From assembly GCA_009746045.1 (NCBI GenBank), contig RPFO01001512.1, positions 1 to 64,000 of the forward strand: DNA of 64,000 nt, written 5' to 3'. Below, one piece after another: positions 32,001 to 44,200 of the stretch. Positions within the stretch are counted from its first letter, which is position 1; every line of letters begins with the position of its first letter. The position numbers and the translations under genes were made by a program. This DNA is from Mesostigma viride (Eukaryota > Streptophyta > Mesostigmatophyceae > Mesostigmatales > Mesostigmataceae). The notes beneath the pieces are model-generated. The model was not told the DNA's origin. It did no database searches and saw nothing but the letters and a program-made list of their open reading frames with translations.

Positions 32001-34436
32001 TGCTTCTCGGGCGGCACCTGCTTGCCGCAGAACCAGAGCGTGCTGCTCTCGGGGTCCAGCACGTCCAACGCGTACTGCAGGCCACGAACAATGGGGCACA
32101 CACAAAGGGTCAGTCCATGCATGGGCAGGGCCATATGAGTGTCACAATGAAAGAGCCGTTGCCTTGCAAAGCCAAAGCAGGCCATCTGCATGGCATGACC
32201 ATGGGTTGTGTCAGGCCATATGTGTGTCGGGCCATTTTGCGCCGAGCTGTGTGTGTGTCAGGCCGTGTGTGTGTGTGTGTGTGTCTGGCCATGTGTGCGT
32301 TGTACACCAGGCCACAGGAAAAGAGGGCGAAACACCCAGATAAATGCATGATATTAAAGAGACATGCCCAGCACTAAGGCAAGGGATCAACAGAAACGAT
32401 TAGGCATGGACAAGTTCAGATCTTCCTGTAACTGGCTATCCGTTTAGAGCCACTTTGGCAAGGCTCCCCTGGGGGTGGTGAGGGATGCAATGATGCGTGC
32501 ATGGCCTAGAAGAAAATGTGGATGGCATTTGTGTCCCTATTCCTTGTTATCCCGCCCCCGCATGAACGTACTGAAGTGCCCGCCAAGTCCTCCGTGCCGT
32601 CGAGGCACTCGCGGACCAGGTCGTACTCGGGCAGGCCCATCGGGTAGCAGATCATGACCGCGCCGAGGATGTTCTGGATCGCATCCCTGAGCGCGGCCGC
32701 GGTGAGGGCCACCTTGCGCTCCACTAGTTTCTGTGGCGTGTGAAGGCAGCGGCCGGGAAGGGTGACGGCAACGACCAGGGGGAAAGGGTGGAAGAGCGGC
32801 GGAGAGTGGGTGATGCATTTGGCTGGGAGACAACATGCGTAGTGTTTAAGAACTACAATACAGTCACTTGGATTTATTGCCTTGGAAAAGCTATAGAACC
32901 AGACGTAAAATTGGGCCACTGAGGATAACCCCTCTCTGCCTGAGAGGCCTTGAGTAGTTACAAGACAACCCACAAGTGCATGGCGAGAACAGGTATCAGA
33001 ATTGATTGCGAGGCGTGCTGCAGGATCCAACATGCTTGGCAAGCTACTGTGGCGGCATGGCACGGGCCAGGGGTGTAGTGGGAGAAATCACGGTTGGGGG
33101 CTGGAGACGACGACAACTAGTACGAAGAAACGCCACAATTTTTGCACCGAAATGTGTTCCCTGCATTGTGAATATGCAATAAACTTCCGGGACTCCAAGA
33201 ATCTCCCAGTTTGCGAACGATGAGATGCTGTCATCACATAAGGTACGTCGTCCCAGGGGCCTCTTACCCTGGAAAACAGGGAAAGCCCTCCAAACATATC
33301 GTCACTTTGAGTTGAACTGGAAAGCTTAAGCCCAAGGTTGAGCGCGCACGAGTATAGCATTATCAAGATGCACACTACCTGTGACTCCGTCCCTGGGCTG
33401 TCCACTGGTTGGCTACTGGCATAATGTCACCAGGCTGCATCAGAAAAGCCAGGATTAAGTCCCTCGTAGCTATGAGCACATCCGCCTTCCATGCCAGGAG
33501 GCTTTTCACCAATGCAGGACAAGATTCCGACATGACCGAACTCCTTAATAGAAGTATCTTTATGTTACACATTTGGCCATCAACTTTACTACTGTTTGGC
33601 TTGAGCGAGCACAGACTCCTCCCACTTCAGAGATTGGTGGACTAAACATCGCCATCCCATGGTTTAGCAACGAGGAGATTGAGTACCAGGAAAGAGACGG
33701 CCATCTTGCTGGTTTAATTGCCCTCGCTGATGCCATTTTGCCTTGCCCCCCCGAACATGACAATGTAGAAACGCCTCAGCGCATTGTCTTCAAACAGCAA
33801 CATTATCTGACATCGGTGAGGGAAATATTTACCTTGCTCGCTGCCTCCTCTGCGTCTTGTAGGGTTTTGAACAAAACTTTGGCAACCTCCGGATCGCAGG
33901 CTGCACACAGTTGATAAATAAGCGCAGTGCCCCCACACGAGGTATTCAGAGATCATGCTTATGACATGACATGCCATTATCCGTACTTAATAGAAGACAA
34001 CGCCGATACTCATACTTGGCAGAAACAAACCGACTACTAGATGCAAACCGAGAATCCCTAACAGCCAATTCATGAGGACATAAGACAAAAGCAACGGGGA
34101 TATACAAGGATAAAACACAACAGACAGTTGCTAACCTTCTCCCGTCCTCCGGCCAGTCGGATCTGGCTTGTAGAAAGGACCTCGTGTCGGCTTCGGTCCA
34201 TCATCAAGCGTCATGCCTTTCATGCCCTCCACCTCTTCGTCAAGCCCTTGCTTGTCTGGATGCTTCGCGGGGCCATACTTCGCAAGCTCTTCCCCTTCGA
34301 GCTTCAGCCTCTGTATTTGCAACCGAAGATTGTGCACCTCGCAAAGCTCTTGTATCAGCTGTCTCACCCCGATTTCTACCGTCGTTTCGTAGAGAAATTG
34401 GTGCTCCTCGCTTTTCTTCATGTGCAGAAGTACCAT
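29042..34436 (-). CDS. CFAP298: CFAP298 (FBB18/C21orf59) homologue, seven exons
   Basis: Cytoplasmic factor for assembly of ciliary dynein arms; loss of the human gene causes primary ciliary dyskinesia. Exons, in minus-strand order, are 34436-34136, 33900-33833, 32730-32572, 32074-31964, 31121-31071, 29843-29778 and 29149-29042. They sum to 864 bp (287 residues plus stop), close to the human protein. All six introns are GT-AG and phases close. Family matches run the whole length: N-terminal MVLLHMKKSEEHQFL, AILGAVMICYPMGLPEYD-like core in exon 3 (GAVMICYPMGLPEYDLVRE), VGKNEKTK at the end of exon 4, KLQKKGAGAPTREP in exon 5, AETQKAMMAFYYKKQEEAK in exon 6, and DDEDAFTNSAWANPKSLK near the C-terminus. 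The start is the ATG that opens the conserved N-terminus. Introns hold a 32-bp minisatellite and a GT repeat. The exons look intact. Assignment is firm. Confidence 0.96.
30155..30558. repeat. 32-bp minisatellite, about 13 copies, in CFAP298 intron 5
   Basis: The unit begins GCTGTAAGACGGCTGTTTCA and repeats every 32 bp with few changes (mainly AAGATT or AAGCTT at the unit end). Confidence 0.95.
32222..32305. repeat. GT-rich microsatellite in CFAP298 intron 3
   Basis: Runs of GTGTGT are interspersed with GGCC words; the longest GT run lies near 32266-32283. Confidence 0.8.
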
Positions 34437-35269
34437 GGCTGACCGGTTAAAAAATCCCCGAAATCAAGATAAATACCAGAATTGTTAAGAAGCAACGCTT
34501 ATTCAATAGAAACTGCGTTTATGGCGCAAGAAAATAGAAAATCAGGCGCAGCTAGCTACATATTGCGGGCACTGCTGGAGCCTGGAGGTCTCCCGATGGA
34601 AACTTATTAGCAGTGCGAGTGTGCAGAAATACCGAGCACGGGGCAGCTAGGTACTGGCATTCATTGCTATTTTCGTCTTTGCGCAGGTCAGTTCATCCCG
34701 GCGTGGCGCTTTCGGCGTGCTAAAAATGCGTCGGCCGACCCGGAAGTTGCCGTCTGTTCTCGGCAGCAGCTTCCCGCACCGGCCGGCCACTCGTGACCTC
34801 TCATTAGAAAGACGTGTCGCGGAGACGCGGTCGCCCGGTCTCCGGTCGTCCGGCCGCACATTGGCAGCCGGGACCGAGGCCGGGGGCTAAAGAGGAGCAG
34901 AGCAACTTGACGCTCGAAAATTCAAATTGATCGGTTACGGCCAGCAACTTGCTGTGGACAACGCAACAAGCCCGTTGCGTCCAAAAGGCTGTCATTGAGC
35001 GTTGTTGTTTAAGGCTTGAGGCCGCGAGCATCGAGCAAGCTATGATACCTTGCGGCCGTATAAGGGATTGACGGGGGTGCATGAGCGCAAGCCTGTTACC
35101 AATGGGCACATGGCGAAACCCTTTATGTGATGTGTAGTTGTATTGCTGTTAGCTTTAACCGGTAGGAAAAGACAGCAGGCTGAAGTGTTGTATTCGTTTG
35201 CGCAGACCTGGCAGTAACTCGCTGCCACAGGGGAACTTGAATCGAACACGCATATTATTCCCCAGCAAG
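34437..35269. promoter_or_regulatory. Shared bidirectional promoter region
   Basis: The region lies between the start codons of CFAP298 (minus) and the giant coiled-coil gene (plus). It is CpG-rich around 34680-34890. No TATA box can be assigned with confidence. Shared regulation of the two genes is inference from the head-to-head layout. Confidence 0.5.
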
Positions 35270-38200
35270 ATGGACTGGGACCGGAACCAGGCTCATCTTA
35301 AGGTGAGAAGCCTTGCCTTAGCAACGGGCCGTGTCTTTATGAAACCCTTGCACAGTTCCTAAGCCTTTCGGCTTTTAGACAGCCGTTTGTTTGTTTTTGC
35401 GGTTTCATGGACTTTTTTGCAAATCGACGAATTGCGCTCGTTTTACAAGTTTTTGCCAGCCTGCTGTTTCAGACACGTCTCGCATCGAATGCTACAACTC
35501 TTGGTCTGCCAATAACTTGCTACCTTATCTGGTGCCACCAAATTCAGATCCAGTCTTTAGAAGGTCATATATCCGGCCTTGAGAATGAGCTCAAGCAGCG
35601 GCGTTTGCAGTTCGAGAATTTGGAGGCCACTTTACACAAGAAAAAAGAGGAAATCAAGCTGGAGAAGGAAGAGCGGTGCAGCATCGAGAGGGTGAGTATA
35701 CCCCCCCCCCGCAAAAACATTTTGATGAGTACCGCGCCTTACCCTGCCTCTAAAAAGATCACGGCGCGAAGACATAACGCGGATTTGCGATCCGCATGCC
35801 AATGTTTTCTTTTCTTGGCGTCCCAGGCGTCTGTTCTCAAATTGTTGCCTCCAAATTAGACATTCTGGGCGATATCTGCTTGTACGCCCAGGTGTGCATC
35901 TCTTGATACTGTGATACATCCTATTGAATACACTATAACATCGGCTTTTGCATTTACCGGTTTTATTGATTCTATCATTTTGAAAGCACTTATGTGGTAT
36001 ATTTAAACAAAAGCCGATCCTATTCATCTTTTGGTTCATTTTTTTGATCTAATAGTAGTATATACTCAGGCGAAAATGATAACACCCGGCCTTCTTCTGG
36101 AAGATAACAAACTCCCCTGTCTCTAATTTGCTCTTAACCAACGTGTTATGTGATGAAATTTTTTGGGGGCATGGGGGGGGCACCTTAACATCGAGCCATC
36201 CACACATCTTTTTTCCTGAAAGCTCCCCATGTCATCCCAACTTGTAGAAAGGCTAGCGTGTCAATTTTGCAAAAGGTGTTCCTTTCCATTGCTCACTATG
36301 CCGCCAGCGTCGTTCACCTTTGCACATGCCTTGACGCTGCCTCACGTGGCTGCTTTGCTGGCAGGAGCTCATGGTGCGCGGGGATGAGCTGCACCGGTTG
36401 AAGACAACGTTGGAGACCAAAACCAAGGTACGGGGGTGCGACAGAGCCCTCATGCACTATCGGTCTCTAGGGCCTGCAGAGGTTAAGGTTTGGATCGGCG
36501 GAACCTGAAACCTTGAACAGCAAAAGAGAAATCCCACTCTATCTTCTCCGGGTTGTGCCCTACTATGCATCTCAGCTAGACATGTTTATATGGCACTGAA
36601 AACACTGCTATGGTCCTGCCATGCCCCAGTTAGGTTGCTCCCCGGTGGATATGAGGCCACTGTTTAGGTGATGGAGTTTGCAAAGTAGCACATCACAATG
36701 CAAAGTGCTTAGCAGGCTTGGAATTGCCAAGTGGTAAATGTGATCTATCACAATGCACCAAGTACCTGGCTTTGTTGCTATCGTGGCAATATTAAGATTG
36801 ATGTGTCAATTTAGTAGACCTTCCTAAGAGCACATGGTCCAAAAAACAAGAAGGTATGCCTGGTCTCCGCATGCCAAGTGGATGCCCAGTGAACATCCTT
36901 TCCGTGCCTTTATAGAATATCATGCTTTAACACTTACTTAGTAACGCTCCCTCATGACATTGTACGTAGCGTTCACTGTTGTAACCAACAAAGGGCGGTT
37001 GTCATCACCTTAAATTATCTGCACACATCCTCTGCACATGGCTTTCTTTGGCAGTTGCATCGCCAGAACGTTTGATGCTAATCCTTCTGGTAGTTTTATC
37101 CGTATTCTCAGGCCATAAACAACTGGGCATGCCTTGCCTTCAAAGCTTATGTTCCGTATGCTAGCTGCGAATGCATGCTGTGTTATGGCATGCTCTTTTT
37201 GCATGTGCAATGCGCACGTGACTGCGTCACGCGGGTACCAATAATGGAACCTTCAACCCATCTACTCAATTAGGAGGGAGGACGCCCTCGACTAAGTAGC
37301 ACTAGCGTCTCTGCTTGCATGGGTGCTTGCTCTCTATATCTTCTTTACATGCCACCCATAATTCTGCATGGGGTCATGCGTGCTCCACACCCGCCAGACA
37401 CAGAATGTACGCCTCATGTTTTCCCGTGTGCTGCTCTTCGTGCCCCGCGTATCGTCTTTGTTATCCCCGCGTGCCCCCCAGGAGCTCAAGTCTCGGACGG
37501 AGAGCTGCCGCGACCTGGAGGCGGCGATGGACCGTCTCAAGCACAAGGAGGCCGGCACCGACAAGAGGGAGGCGGAGCTGCGCGCCGCGCTGACGTCGCG
37601 CGAGGATGCACTGCACGTTTGCCACCAGGAGCTGGCCGAGGTGCGACCTGGGAGACAGCATTTGCAAACAATGGTGCCTTTACTTCATGCTGTGTCATGG
37701 CACATGACAAGGTGCGCCATGACGGTCAGTAGTACGGCGACTGCATGCTGTGTGGCAGACAACAGAGCGGCAAGTGCATGCATCACTGTGCTTGTCTGTG
37801 GTTTCTGTGGCGTGCATTACATCACACGGCTACGCCACAAGGAGCACGTTGTGCAGTTAGCGGTGGCATTAACACGAGTGCCTCTACTACATGCTGTGTC
37901 ATGGCACAGGATCGTGCCACGAGAAACTGTTTTGACACAGGAAGCGTTTGTGGTCTGCAGTGGTGTCCTTTCTTGACTGCTGCGTTCGTATACTCGTGTT
38001 TGAAGTCCAGTACATGGGCTAAGCTAACATTGCCAGAGCTACAAGTGATGGTGTTGACGCGAAGGGTGACTGCGTCAGGCCAGAACATTGTTCACATGAG
38101 GCCTCTTATGCCTTGACTTATGCACATGGTGTGTGTCATGCCTTGGTTTTTTCTATCCATTCTGAAGCCTTTCCGACCTGCAGTTGATGTGGGGGCCAAT

Positions 38201-41200
38201 GACCATAATGGCTCACTTCGGCTCTTTCATGGGGCGCACATAGTGGTGGCAATACTTCGTGGCAGTGTTACATCGGCCTTCAAAACCACTAGTGATTTTC
38301 TACCATGGCATCCACGCCTGCTTTCCGTCCCTGCCTGCAGCGAACTATTCTTCTTCCTTGGTCAGCTCCGTGGCATCCTTGCGAGGATATGTCCATGCTG
38401 CTACTTGGCCCCCCCTTCCCTTTTCCCAACCCCTTTTTTCAAACCCTGCTCGCTCTGGGTTTGACTGCAGGCGCGCGAGAGGGGTGAGCGGTCCCAGGTG
38501 CAGCTGCGCCAGGCGCAGGACCGGTTTGAGCGGGAGCACAAGGCGGCTGAGGCGACCATGCACAAGCAGCAGGAGACGTAAGTCGTGCATCAGCAGTTAG
38601 GGTGGATGATTGGGCCAGGAAGTGTCCTATGAGCGCCACATCCACGCACCGGTTTGTTTCGTGGTACACTGCCGTATTGGAAGTTTTAATTCATACCCAA
38701 TTTATGCCTTGGTACGATTTTGAATTACCCTGGATCGTTTGTTGGGAGCCAAGTAGGGTCCCCGACTTTTCTTTATTAAATTAAAATTCTTCGTTTGTTT
38801 TTCCGTCCTGCAGCCGTTCAATGCCGTCGGTAATTATTTACTACAGCGAATTGCCCTACTTTTCTGTTGTTTCCTTGCTGTTTGAAACACCCATGGCTGT
38901 CAAGATTTATTAGTTAAGTTACTTTGTTCGTTTGCTAGTTTCATCTATGATCCAGTTCACACCTCTGGGATGTAGTTATCAAAATGTCTTTGTTTGTTTA
39001 ACGCTCTCAGGCGGAAAGGTTGCAATTCTTTATTTATAAACCTCCTATGCGGGCGGTGTAGTTCCACTTCCAGGTGCGTTCGAATCTGCTTGTGTGTCAC
39101 ACGGCTATAGAGAAAGTAGATTGCAGGTGCAATTCCGGCCAGTGGTCCACCTCATGGTACGCTGGGATTTGTATGCATTGGGAGGGCCTTGCTGCAAAAG
39201 AAGCATGCATTAAGCTCCCAGGCATGACAAGCTACATAGCAGGAAATGGCGTTTTCCATAGTAGGAAAGGGCACATGTTGACAATGATGTGCCAGTCCTC
39301 ACCCACGCCTCTCGACCTGATGGCAGGGATGACCTTTGGACCTAAAAACCATTTAGCTTAGTATTTTCATAGTGGTCTCTTCGTGCATTCACCGTCACAT
39401 TACTTTTTCAAGAGTGGATATTTGCTCAGGGGTATGGCGAGGCGTGTAGTTCAAGGGTTCAAGATATTCTTGCCATCTATGCACATTGCGTGGGGGCATG
39501 GTATGGCACGCCCCGGGGAATGAAGAGGTCCGAAGTGGTCTTGGTTGCCTTTGCTGCTGTGGCCCTTTGCTCCATCTTTTCTTCACTCGCTGTGCCTGAT
39601 GCGGCGCTTTCCTTCGCCGCCTGCGCTGATGCGCACAGGATCCAGCGCCAAGAGGTCCAGCTGGAGGAGTTGCAGACGCAAGCAGCGAAGCGGGAGGAGG
39701 AGCACCAAGCGTCACTCATGGCCGCCCGCAAGGCCGCCGAGGCGGCAGCGGCGGAGCTCAAGCTCATCAAGCAGCGCTACGAGGAGGCAAGGGGCGCGAC
39801 CGAGGCACAGCAGGCTGACGTACGGCAGCTCCAGGCGCAGGTGGCCCAGCTGCAGAAGCAGGCGGAGGACGCGGAGAGGGCGGCTGAGGCTCATCAGGGG
39901 ATGCACACCAGCCTGCAGGAGCAGGTAATCGGGATGATGCAAGTGCACTGGATCAGGCTTCTTTCGGCAGGCATGCTTGTGTGCGTGTGGCGTTGATCAC
40001 ACATTCAACTTCTACAAAAGGAGCACCTTGTCTTGAGAAAATGTCGTTTACCGCATAGACTTTTATCTAGCTGTGGCATTCTTCAAATAGGCTAAAAACT
40101 TTTTCAAAGATGTTTGCTCTTTACTCGCATACAGCATCTTACAGCTTCTAACTCCCCCGCTGCCAACATGCCAAACAAGTGGGAGAGCTTGAGTTGACTT
40201 GAACTTCATTGATTAGATTTGATCGCAACCATACTCCCAGTCTAGCGCTCAAACTCCATTATGCCGGCTGCTCATGTGGGCGACCTGCCTCACACACTCT
40301 ATGCCTCCCATGCGTCCCGCTCGGCTTGCAGCTCAAATCCCTCACCGCCATGCTGGACGAAGAGAGATCCCTCTCGCAGCGGCTGCAAGGGCTGGTGGTC
40401 CATGAACAAGCCAAGTCCGCTGACCTCCAGTCCTCCATCACCATGCTCGACGAGGAACTTCGCGGTGCGGAGGACGAAAACGCGGCCCTCGCCAAGCAGG
40501 TCAAGGCGCTGACCGCCGCACGCGCCGCGCTTGAGCAGGAGAGGCGCCAGGTGGCGGAGCGGCTGGACGCGCTGGACGGCGCCAGCGCCACTGAGCGCGC
40601 CGAGGGCCTGCGAGCGGACCTCGAAGGAGCGCTCGCGCGGCAGCAGGGGCTGGAGGACGCGCTCGCCCGATCGCAGGCGCAGCTGGCCGACGCGGCCCAG
40701 CAGGTCGCGCAGCTGCGAAGGCAGGTGGAAATGCTCGCAGGGACCCTGGAGGAGGAGCGGGGCAGGGCAGATGCCGCGGAGGCCCTGGGGAAGCAGCTCA
40801 CGGAGCAAGTGGCCGCGATGACCGGGGCAGCGCAAGCCAGGGCGGCAGTGCAGGCGGACCTGGAGGTGGAGCTTGACGCGTCAAGGAAGGAGCTGGCCAG
40901 GCTGGAGGGTATGGTCGCGGAACATGAGGATGAGACCCGATCGCTCGAGGCGATGCTGGCGGACGCGAGGAATGCCTCAGGTGTGCTGGAGTCCCGGCTG
41001 GCCCAAGTGACCGAAGACAGCAGGGCCGCTGCGAAGCGAATCGAGGAGCTGGAGGCGGCCGGCAATGCGACCCAGGAAGAGTTCTCCCTGGCAACCGCCG
41101 CGCTGGAGCATGCGCATGCGGAGCTGGCTCGCAAGGATGCGGCCATGGCCGAGACAGTGGCGGCACTGGAGGCAAAACTTGCATCCGCACAGGCGGCACG

Positions 41201-44200
41201 TGCCGAGGCAGAGCAAGATGGTGTGGCCACCGAGGAGAAACTCTTGGCCGTGTTGGCGCGGATGGCAGAAGTGGAGGCAGCAGTCGCCAGTAGTCGCGAT
41301 GCTGCAGAGGCCGGAGCGAGCCAGCTGGCGCAGATGCTGGCAGCGCGAGAGGAAGAGCGCGCTGCGACCCGTGCGGAGTGCGAGCACATGGAAGAGGAGT
41401 TCTCGCAGCAAGCTTGCGCGCTGAGGGAGAGGGAGGCGGAGGTGGCGGAGTTGAAGGAGCGCGTCGAGGCGATCGAGGGGGCACTGGCGGCCAAGAGTGC
41501 TGCACTGGAGCGGATGCAAGCAGATCTGGCCTTGATGGAAGCCCAGCTGGGAGAGGTCAGCGGCGCCAGGGACAAGGAAGGCGAGGCTGCCAGGACGGCC
41601 CAGGGGCTCTTGAACGAGGCGATGGAGCACCAGCAGGCGCTTCAGGACCAGCTGGCAGACCTTCGCAGCAAGCTCCAAGAGGCCGTGAGTGAACTCTCCG
41701 CGGAGCAAGGCGTGGTGTCCGAGTTGTCACAGCAGCTGGACGCAGCCCGCCTCGAATGCGAAGCCAGGGGCGCCAGGGAGGGCCAGGCGCTTGACCAAGC
41801 ATCTGCCCTGGATGCTACGCTGAAGGCGCGGACGGCGGAGAGGGACTGTGCACGGCAGGAGCTGGAGGAGGCTTTCGCACAGGCCGGGGAGTTCGAGGGG
41901 CAGGTGAACAGTCACCGCCTCGAGCTGGGCGAGCTGAGGGCACAGCTTGCACAGAAGGAAGAGTCGTTGACCCTCAACGCGGCTGCTTTGACAAGTGCCA
42001 GGGAGGAGCTAGCGGCCACACAGTGCCAGATGGAAGCCGTGCTCGCGGAAGCCGCGAATGGCAAGGAGCAGCTGGATGCTGCTGGCCGCGACTTGGAGGT
42101 GGAAAGGGCCAAGTGGGCCGAGAGGGAGTTAGCACTTCTGGCTTCAGTGGCGGCACTGGAAGCAAGGGCAGCCTCGATGGATGCGGCGCTCACAGCTGCC
42201 AACGAGGCAGGCACCCGCACGGGCGAGCAGCTGTCCCTTGCGACGCAGGAAGCGCATGACCTGCGTGCCGAGGTGGCGGCATTTCTCGAGAAGCTCGCGG
42301 GGATGGAGGTGGCCATGGATGCGCTTAAAGGCAAGCTGTCTCTCTCAGAGGAAGCCGCATCGGCCCTGCAAGCTCGCGTCGAGGGCCTTGGGGAATGCCT
42401 CGCAGAGACCGAGGCCTCGCTCGTGATTGCCCGTGCGGCGGAGCGGTCACTCTCTGACCAGGTGGAACTTGGGAAGGTGGCGACAGCCAGTATTACAGCC
42501 GAGAGAGAACAGCTGCGGGCCGAACTGGGCGCAGTGAGGGACGAGCTTGCGGGCCTGCAGGAGAGGGCAGATGCCAAGGAGAAAGACAATGAGCAGCTCA
42601 CGGCAGTGCTGGCCCAGGAGCAGGCGTCAGTATCGGCCATGGCAGCAGCCCTCGGGGCAAAGAAAGAGGAGTGGGCGGTGTTGGTGGACAGGATAAAACA
42701 GTTGGAGGCGGAGGTGAGCGTCAAGGAGGAAGGCCTGGGGATGCTGCGACGGCAGCTGGAGGAAGAGAAGGCAGGCTGGGCGAGCCAAGCAGACCGCTTC
42801 TCTGCGAGCATCGCAGCATTTGAGGGCAGGCTTGCCGCTCGAGAAGCAGAGCTGGTCGACTTGGAGAAGGGGCGCGAGGATGCAGCAAGTCAGCTGTCTA
42901 TTGCCCTCGCAAGTGCCGCCGAGCTCAAGGCAGAGTTGGCGGGGATGGCCGAGAAGCGAGGGGAGCTGGAAGTTGTGTGCCAGGGGCTCAAGGAGCGATC
43001 GTCAGAGGCCTCGCGGATGCAAGAAGACCTTGAGCGCCGGCTGAAGGAGCTCGGGAGGGAGCTGGAGGAGGAACGTGCACGGGCGCAAGCGGCCACTTTG
43101 GCGGAGCAAGATCGTGCCCAGCAAGTGGGAGTATTGGAGGCCAAGGTGGAAGCGGGCATGGCTGAGCGAAGCAACTTGGTGAACGAGTTGAAGGGTGCAC
43201 AGGCGACCATTGCTGATCTCAAGGAGAGGGCTGATGCGGGCGCGTGCGAGGCGGAGGAGGCAAAGGCGGCCGTGGAAACCAAGCAGGAGCAGCTGGTGGC
43301 CGCCGATGTTTTGCTGCAGAAGGCACGGGAGGACCTCAAGGCAGCCCAAATGAACATTCAAGAGCTTGAATCGCAGATCGTGCAGGGCAAGGAGCAGCTG
43401 GATGCTGCCGGCCGCGACCTGGAGGCGGAAACGGCCAAATGGGCCGAGAGGGAGTCTTCACTTCTGGCAACTGTGGCGGCGCTGGATGCCAAGCTTGGTG
43501 CGGCGCAGGCGGAACTGAAGGACATGGAGGCCGGCCGGGGGGATGCGGGGGAGCGGCTGGCCGCGGCGTTGGCGAGGGCAGGCGAGGCTGAAGCCCTGGC
43601 CAAGGCCAACGGGGAGCGGGCGGAGGGAGAGGCAGCGCAGGTCGTCACCCTGCGCGCGGCCTTCGAAGGGGCCAGGGTTGAATGGGAGGCCGAGAGGGCA
43701 GAGATCTGCGAGGCTCTGGCCACCATGGAGGCGTCCAACGTGGAGCGCGACGAGAACGTGGCGGCGCTACTGGAGAGGGAGCAGGCGCTTCGGGGCGCGG
43801 TTGGGGCCTTGGAGATGAGGCTGGCGGAAGCGCAAATGCTGGCATCCAGCCATGAGGAGGACCGGGGCAGGCTCACCGAGGAGCTGTCAGGCCTCCAGCG
43901 GGAGCTCGCCGCCGCGCACGCTGACCTGGATGCCGCGGCGCACAAGGCGTCCGCAATGTACGCGGCGATGGAGGAGGTGAGGGCGCAGCTGGCATCTGCC
44001 ACGCAGGAAGCGGCCGCGGCGCAGTCCGCAGAGGGTGCGCTCGCAGAGAGACTCGAGTCGGAGCGGTCCAGGGCAGAGGCGGCCGTGCTTGCGGAGCGCC
44101 AGCTGGCAGAGCGGATGGCCGCGCTGCAGGAAGTGCTGCTGGCAAGGGAGGCGGAGAAAGGAGCGCTCCAGAAGGAGCTTGAGGAGCATATGGCGGAATT

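Noticed and set aside
33573-33914. Plus-strand open frame of 113 codons
   Set aside because: It overlaps exon 2 and intron 2 of CFAP298 on the other strand and shows no family signature.
40259-41575. Long serine-rich minus-strand frame and similar frames across 40-48 kb
   Set aside because: They are antisense shadows of the GC-rich coiled-coil exon and have serine/alanine composition forced by it.
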